Shown: positions 34,444 to 43,629, counted from the stretch's first letter. The stretch is 43,787 bases of DNA from Pseudarthrobacter cellobiosi (GCF_023913755.1 NZ_JAMXBJ010000032.1:1-43787); one strand, 5' to 3'. Notes: generated by a model from the letters alone, not told the origin. Numbers and translations: made by a program.

Positions 34444-36093
34444 ATGTCCAGAAGCGAACCGCAGCAGCCAGCCACCGGCACGATCATCACTGATCCCGTC
34501 CGGTATCCGACCAGCGCCTCAGCCCCTGTCCGGACCAAACGGGGCTTTGCCCTGGTCCTGATGACCCTTCTGGTGCCCGGCAGCGCCCAGATTGTGGCCG
34601 GCGACCGCAAGCTCGGCCGGATTGCCCTGCGCGTCACCCTGACCGCCTGGGCTTTGCTGGCGGTCACCCTGCTGCTGCTGGCCGTGAACCGGTCGCTCCT
34701 GATCAACATCCTCACCAATCAGTTTGCCTCGCTGGTGATCATCCTGGTCCTGGTGGCCCTGGCGCTCGGATGGGCGTGCCTGTTCATCAACACACTCCGG
34801 CTGATCCGCCCCGTCCTGCTGGCACCGGCGGCGCGTCCCGCCGTCGGCATCGCCATGTTCCTCGCCCTGGTCCTGAGCAGCGGCACCCTCGGGTATGCCG
34901 CGTACCTGCTGAATGTGAGCCGCAACGCCATCGGCAGCATCTTCGCGGGGGGACCAGCGATCGATCCCGTGGACGGCCGCTACAACTTCCTGATGATGGG
35001 CGGTGACGCCGGCGACGACCGTACAGGCAGGCGCCCGGACAGCCTGTCCGTACTCAGCGTGGACGCAAAGACCGGCCAGACAGCCATCATCTCCGTGCCG
35101 CGCAACCTGCAGAACGCCCAGTTCAGCGAAGGCTCGCCCATGCGCGAGATCTACCCGGACGGCTACGACTGCGGCGACGCGTGCCTCATCAATGCCATCA
35201 ACACCGAAGTGACCAACGAGCACGCGGACCTGTACCCGGGCGTCGCAGACCCCGGCGCCCAGGCCACCCTTGAGGCGGTATCGGGGACCCTCGGGATCAC
35301 GGTCCAGGCCTACGTGCTGGTGGACATGGATGGCTTCGCCAAGCTGATCGACGCCATGGGCGGAATCCGGATCAAGGCCGGCGGCTGGGTGCCTATGAGC
35401 GGCTACTTCGACGAAGTTACCCGCACTCATGGCATGCCCTTGGGCTGGATTCCCGCCGGTGAACAAACACTCGATGGCGACCGCGCACTTTGGTACGGAC
35501 GCTCGCGCGAATTCGTCGACGACTACGCCCGGATCCAGCGTCAGCAGTGTGTCCAACAGGCCATGCTCAAACAGCTGGATCCGGCCACGCTGGTGTCCAA
35601 ATTCGAGGACATCGCCAGCGCAGGCACCAAAGTGGTGGATTCCAACATCTCCTCCTCCCAGCTGGGCAGTTTCGTGGATCTCGCCATGAAGGCCAAAGGC
35701 CAGGAAGTCAAACGGCTGACCATCGGGCCACCTGATTTTGACGCATCCTTCTCCACCGTGCCCGACTTTGACATCATCCACGAGAAGGTGGACCAGCTCC
35801 TGGCCTCCGCGTCGGGGCAGCCCCAGGCTGCCACGCCGGTCGACGGCATCTTGCAGCCCGCCGCGGCCGGCGGACGGCTGCAGGCGTCCTCGCAGCTGCC
35901 CACGGCTGCGTTCCTGGCAGCCGGTGGAGTCCGCGCGCAGACTGCCCCGCCGTCGTCGGACTTCACGCCGGTGACCACAACGCCCGACGGCGAGCCGATC
36001 ACCGAGGCGATGCTGAACCAGCTCAAACGCGAAGGCAACGAACAGGCGCTGCGTGAACTCGTGGCCACCAACGGCCAATGCGCGCCGCTCTAG
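34444..36093 (+). CDS. LytR-CpsA-Psr (LCP) family ligase
   Basis: LCP enzymes attach undecaprenyl-linked polymers such as teichoic acids or capsule to peptidoglycan. From ATG 34444 (AAGGAA six bases upstream) the 549 residues have a short cytosolic tail, four membrane segments (about 25-150), then the LCP domain: FLMMGGDAGDDRTGRRPDSLSV, ISVPRNLQ, DMDGFAKLIDAMGGI and GDRALWYGRSREFVDDYARIQRQQ. The acidic and Arg residues that bind Mg and pyrophosphate are present. The C-terminal 100 residues are Ala/Pro-rich. Four membrane segments is more than the usual single anchor. Confidence 0.94.
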   Translation: MSRSEPQQPATGTIITDPVRYPTSASAPVRTKRGFALVLMTLLVPGSAQIVAGDRKLGRIALRVTLTAWALLAVTLLLLAVNRSLLINILTNQFASLVIILVLVALALGWACLFINTLRLIRPVLLAPAARPAVGIAMFLALVLSSGTLGYAAYLLNVSRNAIGSIFAGGPAIDPVDGRYNFLMMGGDAGDDRTGRRPDSLSVLSVDAKTGQTAIISVPRNLQNAQFSEGSPMREIYPDGYDCGDACLINAINTEVTNEHADLYPGVADPGAQATLEAVSGTLGITVQAYVLVDMDGFAKLIDAMGGIRIKAGGWVPMSGYFDEVTRTHGMPLGWIPAGEQTLDGDRALWYGRSREFVDDYARIQRQQCVQQAMLKQLDPATLVSKFEDIASAGTKVVDSNISSSQLGSFVDLAMKAKGQEVKRLTIGPPDFDASFSTVPDFDIIHEKVDQLLASASGQPQAATPVDGILQPAAAGGRLQASSQLPTAAFLAAGGVRAQTAPPSSDFTPVTTTPDGEPITEAMLNQLKREGNEQALRELVATNGQCAPL

Positions 36094-36180
36094 GCCCGCT
36101 GCGCCGTCGCCTGGAAAACCCGGCCGCAGCACGTGACTGCAAGACTACGTAGACCTGAAGACCAAGAATGGATACCGGCT

Positions 36181-37431
36181 GTGTACGAAATTGAAAACGT
36201 CCTCCGCGACTACGCCTGGGGATCCACAACCGCTATCGCCGGGCTGCTGGGACGCCCCGAGTCCGGTCGTCCCGAAGCCGAACTCTGGATCGGCGCCCAC
36301 CCCGGCGCCCCTTCAATGGCCCGCCGGGTGGACGGCTCCGTGGCACCGCTGGACGCCTTGATCGCCGAAGATCCGGACCATTTCCTGGGCAGCGAATCTG
36401 TGGCCGAGTTTGGCCCGCGGCTCCCGTTCCTGACCAAGATCCTTGCTGCCGCGCTGCCGTTGTCCCTCCAGGTTCATCCCAGCATCGACCAGGCCAAAGC
36501 CGGATTCGCCCGGGAAAATGCTGAAGGCATTGCGCCCGATGCCACGCACCGCAACTACCGCGATGACAACCACAAGCCCGAAATGATCTTCGCGCTGACA
36601 CCGTTCGAAGCGCTCTGCGGGTTCCGTTCTCCGGCAGCAACCCGGAAGATTCTGCTCCACCTTGCCGCCTGCTTCGACCTGGTGGAAACCGGGATCCCGC
36701 CCCTGCTGGTGGAGCTGCTCGAGGTCCTGGACAACCCGGACGAGGGTGCCGGCCTCAGGACTGCCTTCGAGCGGCTGATCAAGGGCGGCGAAGAGGTCTC
36801 CCACACGACAGCGATGGTGGCGGCCGCCCTGATCTCCGGCGCTCCGCTGGCACCGTACCAGGCAGAACTGTCCACGGTCATCAGCCTCAACGAGAAGTAC
36901 CCGGGTGATCCCGGTGTGCTGATTTCGCTGCTGCTGAACAGGATTTCGCTGGCCCCCGGCGAGGCCGTCTACCTCCCCGCGGGCAACGTGCATGCCTACC
37001 TGCATGGGTTGGGTGTTGAAGTCATGGCGTCCTCGGACAACGTGCTCCGCGGCGGGCTGACGCCGAAATACATCGATGTGCCCGAGCTGCTGCGGACCAT
37101 CGAATTCCAGCCGGTGGCAGTCCCCCTGCTCACGCCGGAAGTGTCCGGCCTTGGCCAGGAGCTCTACCAGCCGCCCTTCCGGGAGTTCCAGCTTCAGCGG
37201 ATCGAACTGGCACCCGGCGCGGAGCCGGTGCCGCTGGCCCAGGCGGGTGCCGTCGTCGTTATTGTCGTTGCCGGATCGGTGTATCTCGATTCGCCCAAGG
37301 GCGACCTGCAGCTGGCCCGCGGGGGCAGCGCTTTCCTGCCCGCCGCGGAAGCACCGGTCAATGTCCACCCGGTGGCCGGTGCCGAGTCCCCTGCCGTTGC
37401 CTTCGCCGTGACCACATCCCTGAAGGCCTGA
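36181..37431 (+). CDS. manA: Mannose-6-phosphate isomerase, class I
   Basis: Interconverts fructose-6-phosphate and mannose-6-phosphate, feeding GDP-mannose and polyprenyl-phosphate-mannose for the mannosyltransferases. The 416 residues begin YEIENVLRDYAWGS and contain LQVHPS and KPEMIFALTPFEALCGFR, zinc-site regions of type I enzymes, plus YLPAGNVHAYLHGLGVEVMASSDNVLRGG. The start is GTG 36181 by homology; the frame is open to GTG 36133 and no strong ribosome site decides. The FemAB gene starts 3 bp after its stop. Confidence 0.95.
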   Translation: MYEIENVLRDYAWGSTTAIAGLLGRPESGRPEAELWIGAHPGAPSMARRVDGSVAPLDALIAEDPDHFLGSESVAEFGPRLPFLTKILAAALPLSLQVHPSIDQAKAGFARENAEGIAPDATHRNYRDDNHKPEMIFALTPFEALCGFRSPAATRKILLHLAACFDLVETGIPPLLVELLEVLDNPDEGAGLRTAFERLIKGGEEVSHTTAMVAAALISGAPLAPYQAELSTVISLNEKYPGDPGVLISLLLNRISLAPGEAVYLPAGNVHAYLHGLGVEVMASSDNVLRGGLTPKYIDVPELLRTIEFQPVAVPLLTPEVSGLGQELYQPPFREFQLQRIELAPGAEPVPLAQAGAVVVIVVAGSVYLDSPKGDLQLARGGSAFLPAAEAPVNVHPVAGAESPAVAFAVTTSLKA

Positions 37432-37434
37432 GCC

Positions 37435-38409
37435 GTGGAATTCTTCCTGCAGACGCCTGCCTGGGCGGATGTCCAGTCGTCGCTTGGCCGCACAGTCCAT
37501 CAGCAGTCCGGCCCGGGCTGGAGCTTCCTGGCCGTCGAGGAGAAAAACCCGGCCGGAAAGGTCCTGTACGCCCCCTACGGGCCGGTGGCATCCTCCGCGG
37601 AGGCGTTCGACGCCGCCCTGGCCGCCCTGGCGGCAACGGCACGGTCGTGCGGGGCTGTGTTTGTCCGGATTGAGCCGGTGTCCGCCGGACTCGAGATGCC
37701 GGCCGCCGCGGACCTCAGCCGGCGCGGCTTGCAGCCGGCGCCCGTGAACCAGCAGCCTGAACTCAGCTGGATCGTTGACCTCGAAGGTGACTTCAAGGAC
37801 GTCCTGGCCGCGATGAAGCCCGTGAACCGGAACCTCTACCGGAACATCCACAAGAAGGGCGTCACCTTCCGGACGTCGCAGGACCCGGACGACATCAGGA
37901 TCCTGCTGAACTTCCTGCACATGACATCCCGGCGGAACGGCTTCAAGCCGCAGAGCGACGCGTACCTGACGCAGGTGGCGGCCTCCCTCATGCCGGCAGG
38001 CGCCGCGACGCTGTTTATCGCCGAACTGCACGGCGGTCCCATCGCCGCGGCGTTGGCCTACGATTCCGCGGATACCCGGACGTATGCCCACGCAGCCCTG
38101 GATGACACGCACCGCAAGCTCAGTGCGGGGATACCGCTCCTGGTGACCCTGATGGCGGACGCCAAGGAACGCGGCCTGAAACACGTCGACCTGTGGGGTG
38201 TTGCGCCCGCGGACCAGCCCAGCCACAAATGGGCAGGATTCACCGCGTTCAAGAAGTCCTTCGGCGGCCGCGAGGTGGCGTACCCCGGCACCTGGGATCT
38301 CCCGGTGCAGAGGCTCCGGTACAACGCCTACCAACTGGCCCGCAAGCTGCGCGACAAGCTCCGCGCCCTCCGCTCCCCCTCCGCGCGCCCGGCGCGAACG
38401 GTCACTTAA
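37435..38409 (+). CDS. FemAB family aminoacyltransferase (peptidoglycan bridge)
   Basis: Fem transferases add amino acids from tRNA to the lipid II stem peptide to build the interpeptide bridge. The 324 residues have an N-terminal GNAT-like domain (EFFLQTPAWADVQSSLG; APYGPV), a second one (MKPVNRNLYRNIHKKGVTF; LHMTSRRNGFKP; YDSADTRTYAHAALDD) and DLWGVAPADQPSHKWAGFTAFKKSFGG, the family signature. The GTG start is 3 bp after manA. The final residues (ARTVT) and the stop codon are supplied by a copy of a palindromic repeat, so the C-terminus may have been altered by that element. Confidence 0.93.
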   Translation: MEFFLQTPAWADVQSSLGRTVHQQSGPGWSFLAVEEKNPAGKVLYAPYGPVASSAEAFDAALAALAATARSCGAVFVRIEPVSAGLEMPAAADLSRRGLQPAPVNQQPELSWIVDLEGDFKDVLAAMKPVNRNLYRNIHKKGVTFRTSQDPDDIRILLNFLHMTSRRNGFKPQSDAYLTQVAASLMPAGAATLFIAELHGGPIAAALAYDSADTRTYAHAALDDTHRKLSAGIPLLVTLMADAKERGLKHVDLWGVAPADQPSHKWAGFTAFKKSFGGREVAYPGTWDLPVQRLRYNAYQLARKLRDKLRALRSPSARPARTVT

Positions 38410-38446
38410 AGCCCCTCACCCCCGCGCGAACGGTCATTTAAGCCCC
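38392..38446 (+). repeat. Two tandem copies of palindromic repeat family
   Basis: GCGCGAACGGTCACTTAAAG followed by CCCC (38392-38415) recurs eight bases later as GCGCGAACGGTCATTTAAG plus CCCC (38424-38446). The same unit, with GGACACTTGAG, forms the hairpin at 39384-39439. The first copy contains the stop codon of the FemAB gene. Confidence 0.8.
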
Positions 38447-38551
38447 TCCCGGAGCCTCTGGCCAAGGGACACAGGTGTCCTCTCGCGCATTCGAGCGGAG
38501 AATGCCTGTGGATAACCTCTTTGCCACCGCCGGACGTGTGCACACTGAAGT

Positions 38552-39401
38552 ATGGGCCTCGCACCGCTCCCTGAGGAGCTACTTACCGGATCATTTACGT
38601 CGGCCACCGCGGCGGCTTTCGGGGTGTTGCGCAACTCGGGCGGCAGAATATGGGAGTTGGGGCTGCCACTCGTGGCTCGAGGAAGACTGGCGGATCCACG
38701 TGGCGCGGGAACGGGAAGGCAGCAGACCCCGGCGCCAGAACGTCGTAGGCCACCGGATGACGTTCAAGCCGGGCGAGGTTCTGATGCACGACGGCGTCCG
38801 CGTCACCTCGCCAGCCCGGACTTGGCTGGATTTGGCAAATCTGGTCACCGTTGATGAATTGATTGCCGTCGGCGATTCCGTGGTTGCCAGCCACGGAACG
38901 GACTTTCCCCGGCCCAAAGTGCCACTGGCCACAATTAGTGATTTGAACCCCATGATCGCCGCACATCCGGGACTGAGGGGCATGAAGACGGCACGGCTGG
39001 CCATCGACGAAATCAGGGTTGGTGCCGATTCCCCACAGGAAACAAAGATGCGGCTGGCACTGGCGCGCACGGGCCTCGGTGAACCGGCTTTGAACCACAT
39101 GATCCGCAATGGCTGGGGGCAGCCCGCGGTGTGGCCGGATGCTGCGTACACTCAGCACCGGTTGGCGCTACAGTACGACGGCTCCCATCACTCGGATGCC
39201 CGGCAAGTGCGGCTCGACGACAAGCGCCGGACCGTCACTGAGCGGCCCGGCTGGACGGAAGTCAGGGTCTTCAAAGAGGACCTTGAGGGAGACAAACCCT
39301 TCGTCCTCGAACTGGTGAAGGCCGCCTTGCAGTCCCGCCACCGGTCCGGGGACGTCCAAAATGGCTCGCGAGGCAGGGGACACGCGCGAACGGACACTTG
39401 A
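38552..39401 (+). pseudogene. Degraded DUF559-like (Vsr-fold) endonuclease gene
   Basis: The actinobacterial family to which this belongs has an AbiEi-like winged-helix start and a C-terminal Vsr/DUF559 nuclease domain, about 300 residues. The start (MGLAPLPEELLTGSFTSATA, 38552 on) is in one frame and continues to RIWELGLP at 38668. The next family residues, SWLEEDWRIHVARERE, are in another frame from 38670; skipping one base near 38669 joins them. Between FGVLRN and RIWELGLP about 55 residues expected in the family are missing. The C-terminal part is intact: VTSPARTWLDLA and LQYDGSHHSDARQVRLDDKRR with the catalytic-type residues. The gene is therefore broken by a deletion and a frameshift. 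A 308-residue open frame from 38475 is an artefact of the shift. Confidence 0.75.
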
Positions 39402-39439
39402 GTCCCCACAGTTCCGGGGCCTCAAGTGTCCGTTCGCGC
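39384..39439. terminator. 24-bp inverted repeat between nuclease pseudogene and glpX
   Basis: GCGCGAACGGACACTTGAG plus TCCCC (39384-39407) and its reverse complement (39416-39439) match at 23 of 24 positions around an 8-nt loop. It lies between two convergent genes and could stop both. The left arm contains the stop codon of the nuclease frame. It belongs to the same repeat family as 38392-38446. Confidence 0.8.
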
Positions 39440-39449
39440 AGAATGCCTG

Positions 39450-40487
39450 TTAGTTCTTGCGGGCGTAGCCTTCCCACTTGCTGGCCTGGTGCTCGCCGTC
39501 AACAAAGCGGATGGTGCCGGACTTGGACCGCATCACGATGGACTGGGTCAGGACCTTGTCCTTGGAGTAGCGGACGCCCCGAAGGAGATCGCCGTCGGTG
39601 ATGCCGGTGGCCGCGAAGTAGCAGTTGTCGCTGGACACGAGGTCGTTGGTGGACAGCACGCGGTCCAGGTCGTGGCCGGCGTCGATGGCCTTCTGCTTCT
39701 CGTCGTCGCTGGTGGGCCAGAGCCGGCCCTGGATGACGCCGCCGAGGGACTTGATGGCGCAGGCTGCAACGATGCCTTCCGGTGTGCCGCCGATGCCCAT
39801 GAGGGCGTCGACACCCGTGCCGGAGCGGGCTGCGGCAATCGCGCCGGCAACGTCGCCATCCATGATGAACTTGGTGCGTGCGCCGGCTTCGCGGATCTCT
39901 TCGACCAGGGGGCGGTGGCGGTCGCGGTCAAGGATCATGACGTTGAGCTGGTTGACCTTCACGCCCTTCGCCTTGGCGATCAGGTGCAGGTTCTGCTTGA
40001 CCGGCAGGCGGAGGTCCACCATGTCGGCGGCTTCCGGGCCCGTGACGAGCTTTTCCATGTAGAACACGGCGGACGGATCGAACATCGAGCCGCGCTCAGC
40101 CACGGCGAGGACTGCCAAAGCGTTGTTGATGCCGAGGGCGGCCAGGCGGGTGCCGTCGATCGGGTCCACGGCAACGTCGCACTCGGGGCCGGTGCCATCG
40201 CCAACGTGTTCGCCGTTGAACAGCATGGGGGCTTCGTCTTTTTCGCCTTCGCCGATGACCACAACGCCGTTGAAGTGGACCGTGTGAAGGAAGGAGCGCA
40301 TGGCGTCAACGGCCGCGCCGTCCGCCTTGTTCTTGTCGCCGAAACCAACCCAGTGGCCGCCGGCGATGGCCGCGGCCTCGGTGACGCGGACAAGTTCAAG
40401 GGCGAGGTTGCGGTCTGGCTCGTCGATGCCCACGGCCAGGGAGGGGGAAATCGTGGAGTACTGCTGGGTCATAGGCGCTGGTGACAC
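39450..40487 (-). CDS. glpX: Class II fructose-1,6-bisphosphatase
   Basis: Hydrolyses fructose-1,6-bisphosphate in gluconeogenesis; GlpX is the usual form in actinobacteria. The 345 residues show GDKNKADGAAVDAM (about 46-59), VVIGEGEKDEAPMLF, DVAVDPIDGTRLAA (metal site), GIGGTPEGIVAACAIK and CYFAATGITDGDLLRGV. GTG 40487 follows AGAAGAGGT; an in-frame ATG at 40472 is possible. It is divergent from the DUF4245 gene, with fumC nearby, as in M. tuberculosis Rv1098c-Rv1100. Confidence 0.97.
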   Translation of the reverse strand: MSPAPMTQQYSTISPSLAVGIDEPDRNLALELVRVTEAAAIAGGHWVGFGDKNKADGAAVDAMRSFLHTVHFNGVVVIGEGEKDEAPMLFNGEHVGDGTGPECDVAVDPIDGTRLAALGINNALAVLAVAERGSMFDPSAVFYMEKLVTGPEAADMVDLRLPVKQNLHLIAKAKGVKVNQLNVMILDRDRHRPLVEEIREAGARTKFIMDGDVAGAIAAARSGTGVDALMGIGGTPEGIVAACAIKSLGGVIQGRLWPTSDDEKQKAIDAGHDLDRVLSTNDLVSSDNCYFAATGITDGDLLRGVRYSKDKVLTQSIVMRSKSGTIRFVDGEHQASKWEGYARKN

Positions 40488-40564
40488 GTGAACCTCTTCT
40501 TCGAGTGGCGATCATTGGACCCGCGCGGCCGGATTCAGCCGGTGCGGTGATTCCTCTGATACTG

Positions 40565-40570
40565 ATCATA
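40565..40570 (-). promoter_or_regulatory. Possible -10 box of glpX
   Basis: TATGAT on the minus strand, about 78 bp before the GTG start; no clear -35 element. Confidence 0.35.
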
Positions 40571-40691
40571 GTCGTGGCGGCGCCTCCGGGGCGTGGCATG
40601 ACGTCCCCCTGCAACATGGGCCCGGAGTCCCCCGCACTCCCCCGACTGTGAGTTGCGCGTAAACATGAGCGACTATAGAGGGGTGAGTGAA

Positions 40692-41372
40692 ATGCAGGAA
40701 AAAACCAGCCCCGGGCCCGGCCCCTCCGACTCCGGAGCTAAAGGCGACGGCGCCGGCACGGCCAACGCAGCCCCCGTCCGCCCAGTAATCCCGGCCGCCG
40801 CGGCGAAGCGCGCCAACGCCTCCGTGATCGGCATGATCGTTGCCCTGGTGGTCAGCATCGCCGCCTTCCTGCCCATCATCCTGATGAACCCGCTCCCCAA
40901 GAGCGACGGATTCCGCCCGGACATCGACGTCAGCGCAGTAGCCCGGAACGCCACGGATGTGGCGGGATTCACACCCGTAACACCGGACACCGGCAAGTCA
41001 TTCACGTCCAACTACGCACGATGGGAGTCGGGCAGCGGCAGCGGCGTTCCCACCTGGGAAGTTGGCTACCTGACACCGAACGAGTCCTTCATCGGCCTGG
41101 TCCAGACCCGCCAGTCCAACCCCACCTGGCTCGTCCAGCAGACCAAGAGCGCTCCCGTGACGGGAACGCGTGCGGCGGGCGGACAGGACTGGGAGCTGCG
41201 TGACACCGGCAAAGGCGAGAAAAGCATGGTGCTGAATTACCGCGGAACCACCGTTGTCCTGACGGGAAGCGCTCAGGTGGACGAATTCGCCGAACTCGCC
41301 GCCGCCGTCGTGCAGTCCATGGAAGCCAACCCGGCCGTCACAGTTTCGCCGCCGGCCAGCACCGCCCCGTAA
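40692..41372 (+). CDS. DUF4245 family membrane-anchored protein
   Basis: An actinobacterial protein of unknown function. Its 226 residues have a disordered N-terminus (1-45), one membrane helix (VIGMIVALVVSIAAFLPIILM, about 56-76) and an external domain with FTPVTPDTGKSFTSNYARWE, WEVGYLTPNESFIGLVQT and WELRDTGKGEKSMVLNYRGTTVVLTG. The frame is open to TTG 40653 with further starts at ATG 40665 and GTG 40683; ATG 40692 has GAGGGG eight bases upstream and is preferred. Its stop codon lies within the -10 box of the next gene. Confidence 0.85.
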   Translation: MQEKTSPGPGPSDSGAKGDGAGTANAAPVRPVIPAAAAKRANASVIGMIVALVVSIAAFLPIILMNPLPKSDGFRPDIDVSAVARNATDVAGFTPVTPDTGKSFTSNYARWESGSGSGVPTWEVGYLTPNESFIGLVQTRQSNPTWLVQQTKSAPVTGTRAAGGQDWELRDTGKGEKSMVLNYRGTTVVLTGSAQVDEFAELAAAVVQSMEANPAVTVSPPASTAP

Positions 41373-41375
41373 AGT
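41370..41375 (+). promoter_or_regulatory. -10 box for leaderless carbonic anhydrase gene
   Basis: TAAAGT, overlapping the TAA stop of the DUF4245 gene, followed by six bases (AAGCCC) and GTG 41382. Confidence 0.5.
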
Positions 41376-41381
41376 AAGCCC

Positions 41382-41996
41382 GTGGCTACCTACCTGACCC
41401 CCGCCCTTGCCTGGCGTCGCATGCGCGAAGGCAACGAACGCTTTGTTGCCGGCGAATCGTCGCACCCGAACCAGGACGCGTCCCGCCGGTCGTCGCTGGT
41501 GGAAAACCAGCACCCGTTTGCCGTGATCTTCGGCTGCTCGGACTCCCGGCTCGCCGCGGAGATTATCTTCGACCTGGGCCTGGGGGACGCCTTCGTGGTG
41601 CGCACCGCCGGCCAGGTGATTGACGACGCCGTACTGGGCTCCCTGGAGTACAGCATCAGTGTGCTGGGGGTGCCGCTGATCGTGGTGCTGGGGCATGACA
41701 GCTGCGGCGCCGTCAGTGCCACCAAGTCCGCAGTGGACACCGGCAACATGCCCGTGGGCTTTATGCGGGACCTGGTGGAGCGCATCACGCCCTCGGTGCT
41801 GACGTCCATGCGGAACGGCGAGCACGAGATCAACGACATGGTGGTGGAGCACGTCAAGCAGACGTCCCAGCGCCTTGTGGACAGCTCCCGTGTGATTTCC
41901 GCCGCAATCGAGGACGGCCGTGCCGCGGTGATCGGCCTCTCCTACAGCCTCGCCGAGGGCCGCGCGAACGTGGTTTCCGGGATCGGCAACGTCTAG
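41382..41996 (+). CDS. Beta-class carbonic anhydrase
   Basis: Interconverts CO2 and bicarbonate, supplying carboxylases such as PurK. The 204 residues contain the zinc site: Cys and the Asp-Arg dyad in IFGCSDSRL (about 47-55), His and Cys in LGHDSCGAV (about 104-112). RTAGQVIDDAVLGSLEYSI and the C-terminal YSLAEGRANVVSGIG also match. The start is GTG 41382, ten bases past the DUF4245 stop. Confidence 0.95.
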   Translation: MATYLTPALAWRRMREGNERFVAGESSHPNQDASRRSSLVENQHPFAVIFGCSDSRLAAEIIFDLGLGDAFVVRTAGQVIDDAVLGSLEYSISVLGVPLIVVLGHDSCGAVSATKSAVDTGNMPVGFMRDLVERITPSVLTSMRNGEHEINDMVVEHVKQTSQRLVDSSRVISAAIEDGRAAVIGLSYSLAEGRANVVSGIGNV

Positions 41997-42060
41997 GCCC
42001 AGCCCGAATCAATGCCCGTAGCATGCGGTTCACGGTTTTAGTCCGGGCCCCCGATCGCCC

Positions 42061-42066
42061 TAAGCT
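42061..42066 (+). promoter_or_regulatory. -10 box for leaderless fumC
   Basis: TAAGCT followed by six bases (AGCCCC) and ATG 42073. Confidence 0.55.
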
Positions 42067-42072
42067 AGCCCC

Positions 42073-43494
42073 ATGACTTCCACTGAAGAATTCCGCATTG
42101 AACACGACACGATGGGCGAAGTCCGCGTCCCCGTGAACGCCCTGTACCGTGCACAGACGCAGCGTGCAGTTGAAAACTTCCCCATCTCCGGCAAGACCCT
42201 GGAACGCGCGCACATCGAGGCGCTGGCCCGGGTCAAGAAGGCTGCCGCGCAGGCCAACGCAGAACTTGGGGTGCTCGACGGCGAGCTGGCCAAGGCGATC
42301 GCTGCGGCTGCCGATGAGGTAGCTGCCGGCAAGTACGACGGCGACTTCCCCATCGACGTCTTCCAGACCGGTTCCGGCACGTCCTCGAACATGAACATGA
42401 ACGAGGTCATCGCCGAGCTGGCCACGCGTGCCCTCAAAGCCGCCGGGAGTGACAAAGTTGTCCACCCGAACGACCACGTCAACGCCTCGCAGTCCTCCAA
42501 CGACGTCTTCCCCACCTCGGTCCACGTTGCCGCCACCTCGGCCCTGATCAACGACCTCATCCCGGCGCTTGGCTACCTGGCCGAGTCGCTGGAGCGCAAG
42601 GCCGTGGAGTTCAAGGACGTTGTCAAGTCCGGCCGCACCCACCTCATGGACGCCACCCCGGTGACGCTCGGCCAGGAGTTCGGCGGCTATGCAGCCCAGG
42701 TCCGCTACGGCATCGAGCGCATCAACGCCGCCCTCCCCCGTGTTGCCGAAGTTCCGCTCGGCGGCACCGCGGTGGGCACCGGCATCAACACCCCGGCCGG
42801 CTTCCCGGAACGCGTCATCGAACTGCTCGCCACGGACACCGGCCTGCCGCTGACCGAGGCCCGCGACCACTTCGAGGCCCAGGCCAACCGCGACGGCCTC
42901 ATCGAAGGCTCCAGCCAGCTGCGCAACATCGCGATCTCCTTCATGAAAATCAACAATGACCTCCGCTGGATGGGCTCCGGCCCCAACACCGGCCTCGGCG
43001 AAATCGCCATTCCGGACCTGCAGCCGGGCTCCTCGATCATGCCGGGCAAGGTCAACCCTGTCATCTGCGAAGCGTCCATCATGGTCTGCGCCCAGGTCAT
43101 CGGCAACGACACCGCCATCGCCTGGTCCGGCACCAACGGCGCGTTCGAGCTCAACGTCGGCATCCCCGTGATGGCCGCCAACCTGCTCGAGTCCATCCGC
43201 CTGCTGGCCAACACCAGCCGCGTCATGGCGGACAAGATGATCGACGGTATTACCGCCAACGTGGAACGCGCCCGCTTCCTCGCCGAGGCCTCCCCCTCGA
43301 TTGTCACCCCGCTGAACAAGTACATCGGCTACGAGAACGCGGCGAAGATCGCCAAGAAGGCCGTGGCCGAGGGCCTCACCATCCGTGAGACCGTCGTCGC
43401 CATGGGTTTCCTGGAGCGCGGCGAGGTCACCGAAGAGCAGCTGGATACCGCCCTGGACGTTATGTCCATGACGCGCCCGCCGCACAAGGCATAG
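42073..43494 (+). CDS. fumC: Class II fumarate hydratase
   Basis: Iron-independent fumarase of the TCA cycle, converting fumarate to malate. The 473 residues show [16 protein letters not shown] (about 97-112), [35 protein letters not shown] and the superfamily signature [12 protein letters not shown] with the catalytic Ser loop (about 318-329). Probably leaderless; a strong hairpin follows 30 bp after the stop. Confidence 0.98.
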   Translation: MTSTEEFRIEHDTMGEVRVPVNALYRAQTQRAVENFPISGKTLERAHIEALARVKKAAAQANAELGVLDGELAKAIAAAADEVAAGKYDGDFPIDVFQTGSGTSSNMNMNEVIAELATRALKAAGSDKVVHPNDHVNASQSSNDVFPTSVHVAATSALINDLIPALGYLAESLERKAVEFKDVVKSGRTHLMDATPVTLGQEFGGYAAQVRYGIERINAALPRVAEVPLGGTAVGTGINTPAGFPERVIELLATDTGLPLTEARDHFEAQANRDGLIEGSSQLRNIAISFMKINNDLRWMGSGPNTGLGEIAIPDLQPGSSIMPGKVNPVICEASIMVCAQVIGNDTAIAWSGTNGAFELNVGIPVMAANLLESIRLLANTSRVMADKMIDGITANVERARFLAEASPSIVTPLNKYIGYENAAKIAKKAVAEGLTIRETVVAMGFLERGEVTEEQLDTALDVMSMTRPPHKA

Positions 43495-43526
43495 CCCCGA
43501 GCCCCAAGGCACCCAGCACGAACGTT

Positions 43527-43572
43527 CGACGGCGGCCGGCACCTTCCCCACGGAAGGCGCCGGCCGCCGTCG
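43527..43572 (+). terminator. Strong hairpin downstream of fumC
   Basis: A 21-bp stem with one mismatch (CGACGGCGGCCGGC, A, CCTTCC) around a 4-nt CCAC loop, starting 32 bases past the fumC stop. The stem can extend outward past one mismatched pair. No U-tract follows. Confidence 0.75.
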
Positions 43573-43591
43573 TACGTGGTGCCTGCATTCT

Positions 43592-43620
43592 TTTTGCACT
43601 CTTTATTATCTAGTGCAAAA
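43592..43620. promoter_or_regulatory. Autoregulatory operator of the TetR-type gene
   Basis: TTTTGCACT (43592-43600) and AGTGCAAAA (43612-43620) form a perfect 9-bp inverted repeat with an 11-bp spacer holding a possible -10 box, TATTAT (43604-43609). A third half-site, AGTGCAAA, lies at 43639-43646 inside the first codons. Binding would block the promoter. Confidence 0.65.
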
Positions 43621-43629
43621 CTTTACTCT

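Noticed and set aside
36313..38334. 673-residue minus-strand frame opposite manA and FemAB
   Set aside because: Same antisense effect of GC-rich codon use; composition rich in His, Arg, Gln and Gly with no domain.
38392..38446. Minimal CRISPR array
   Set aside because: Only two copies with an 8-nt spacer, and the same unit occurs as an inverted pair elsewhere.
38475..39401. An intact 308-residue gene from 38475
   Set aside because: Its first 65 residues resemble nothing in the family, while the family's real start is in another frame from 38552.
41854..43599. Long antisense frame opposite fumC
   Set aside because: A by-product of high GC and few stop codons on the opposite strand; no recognisable domain.
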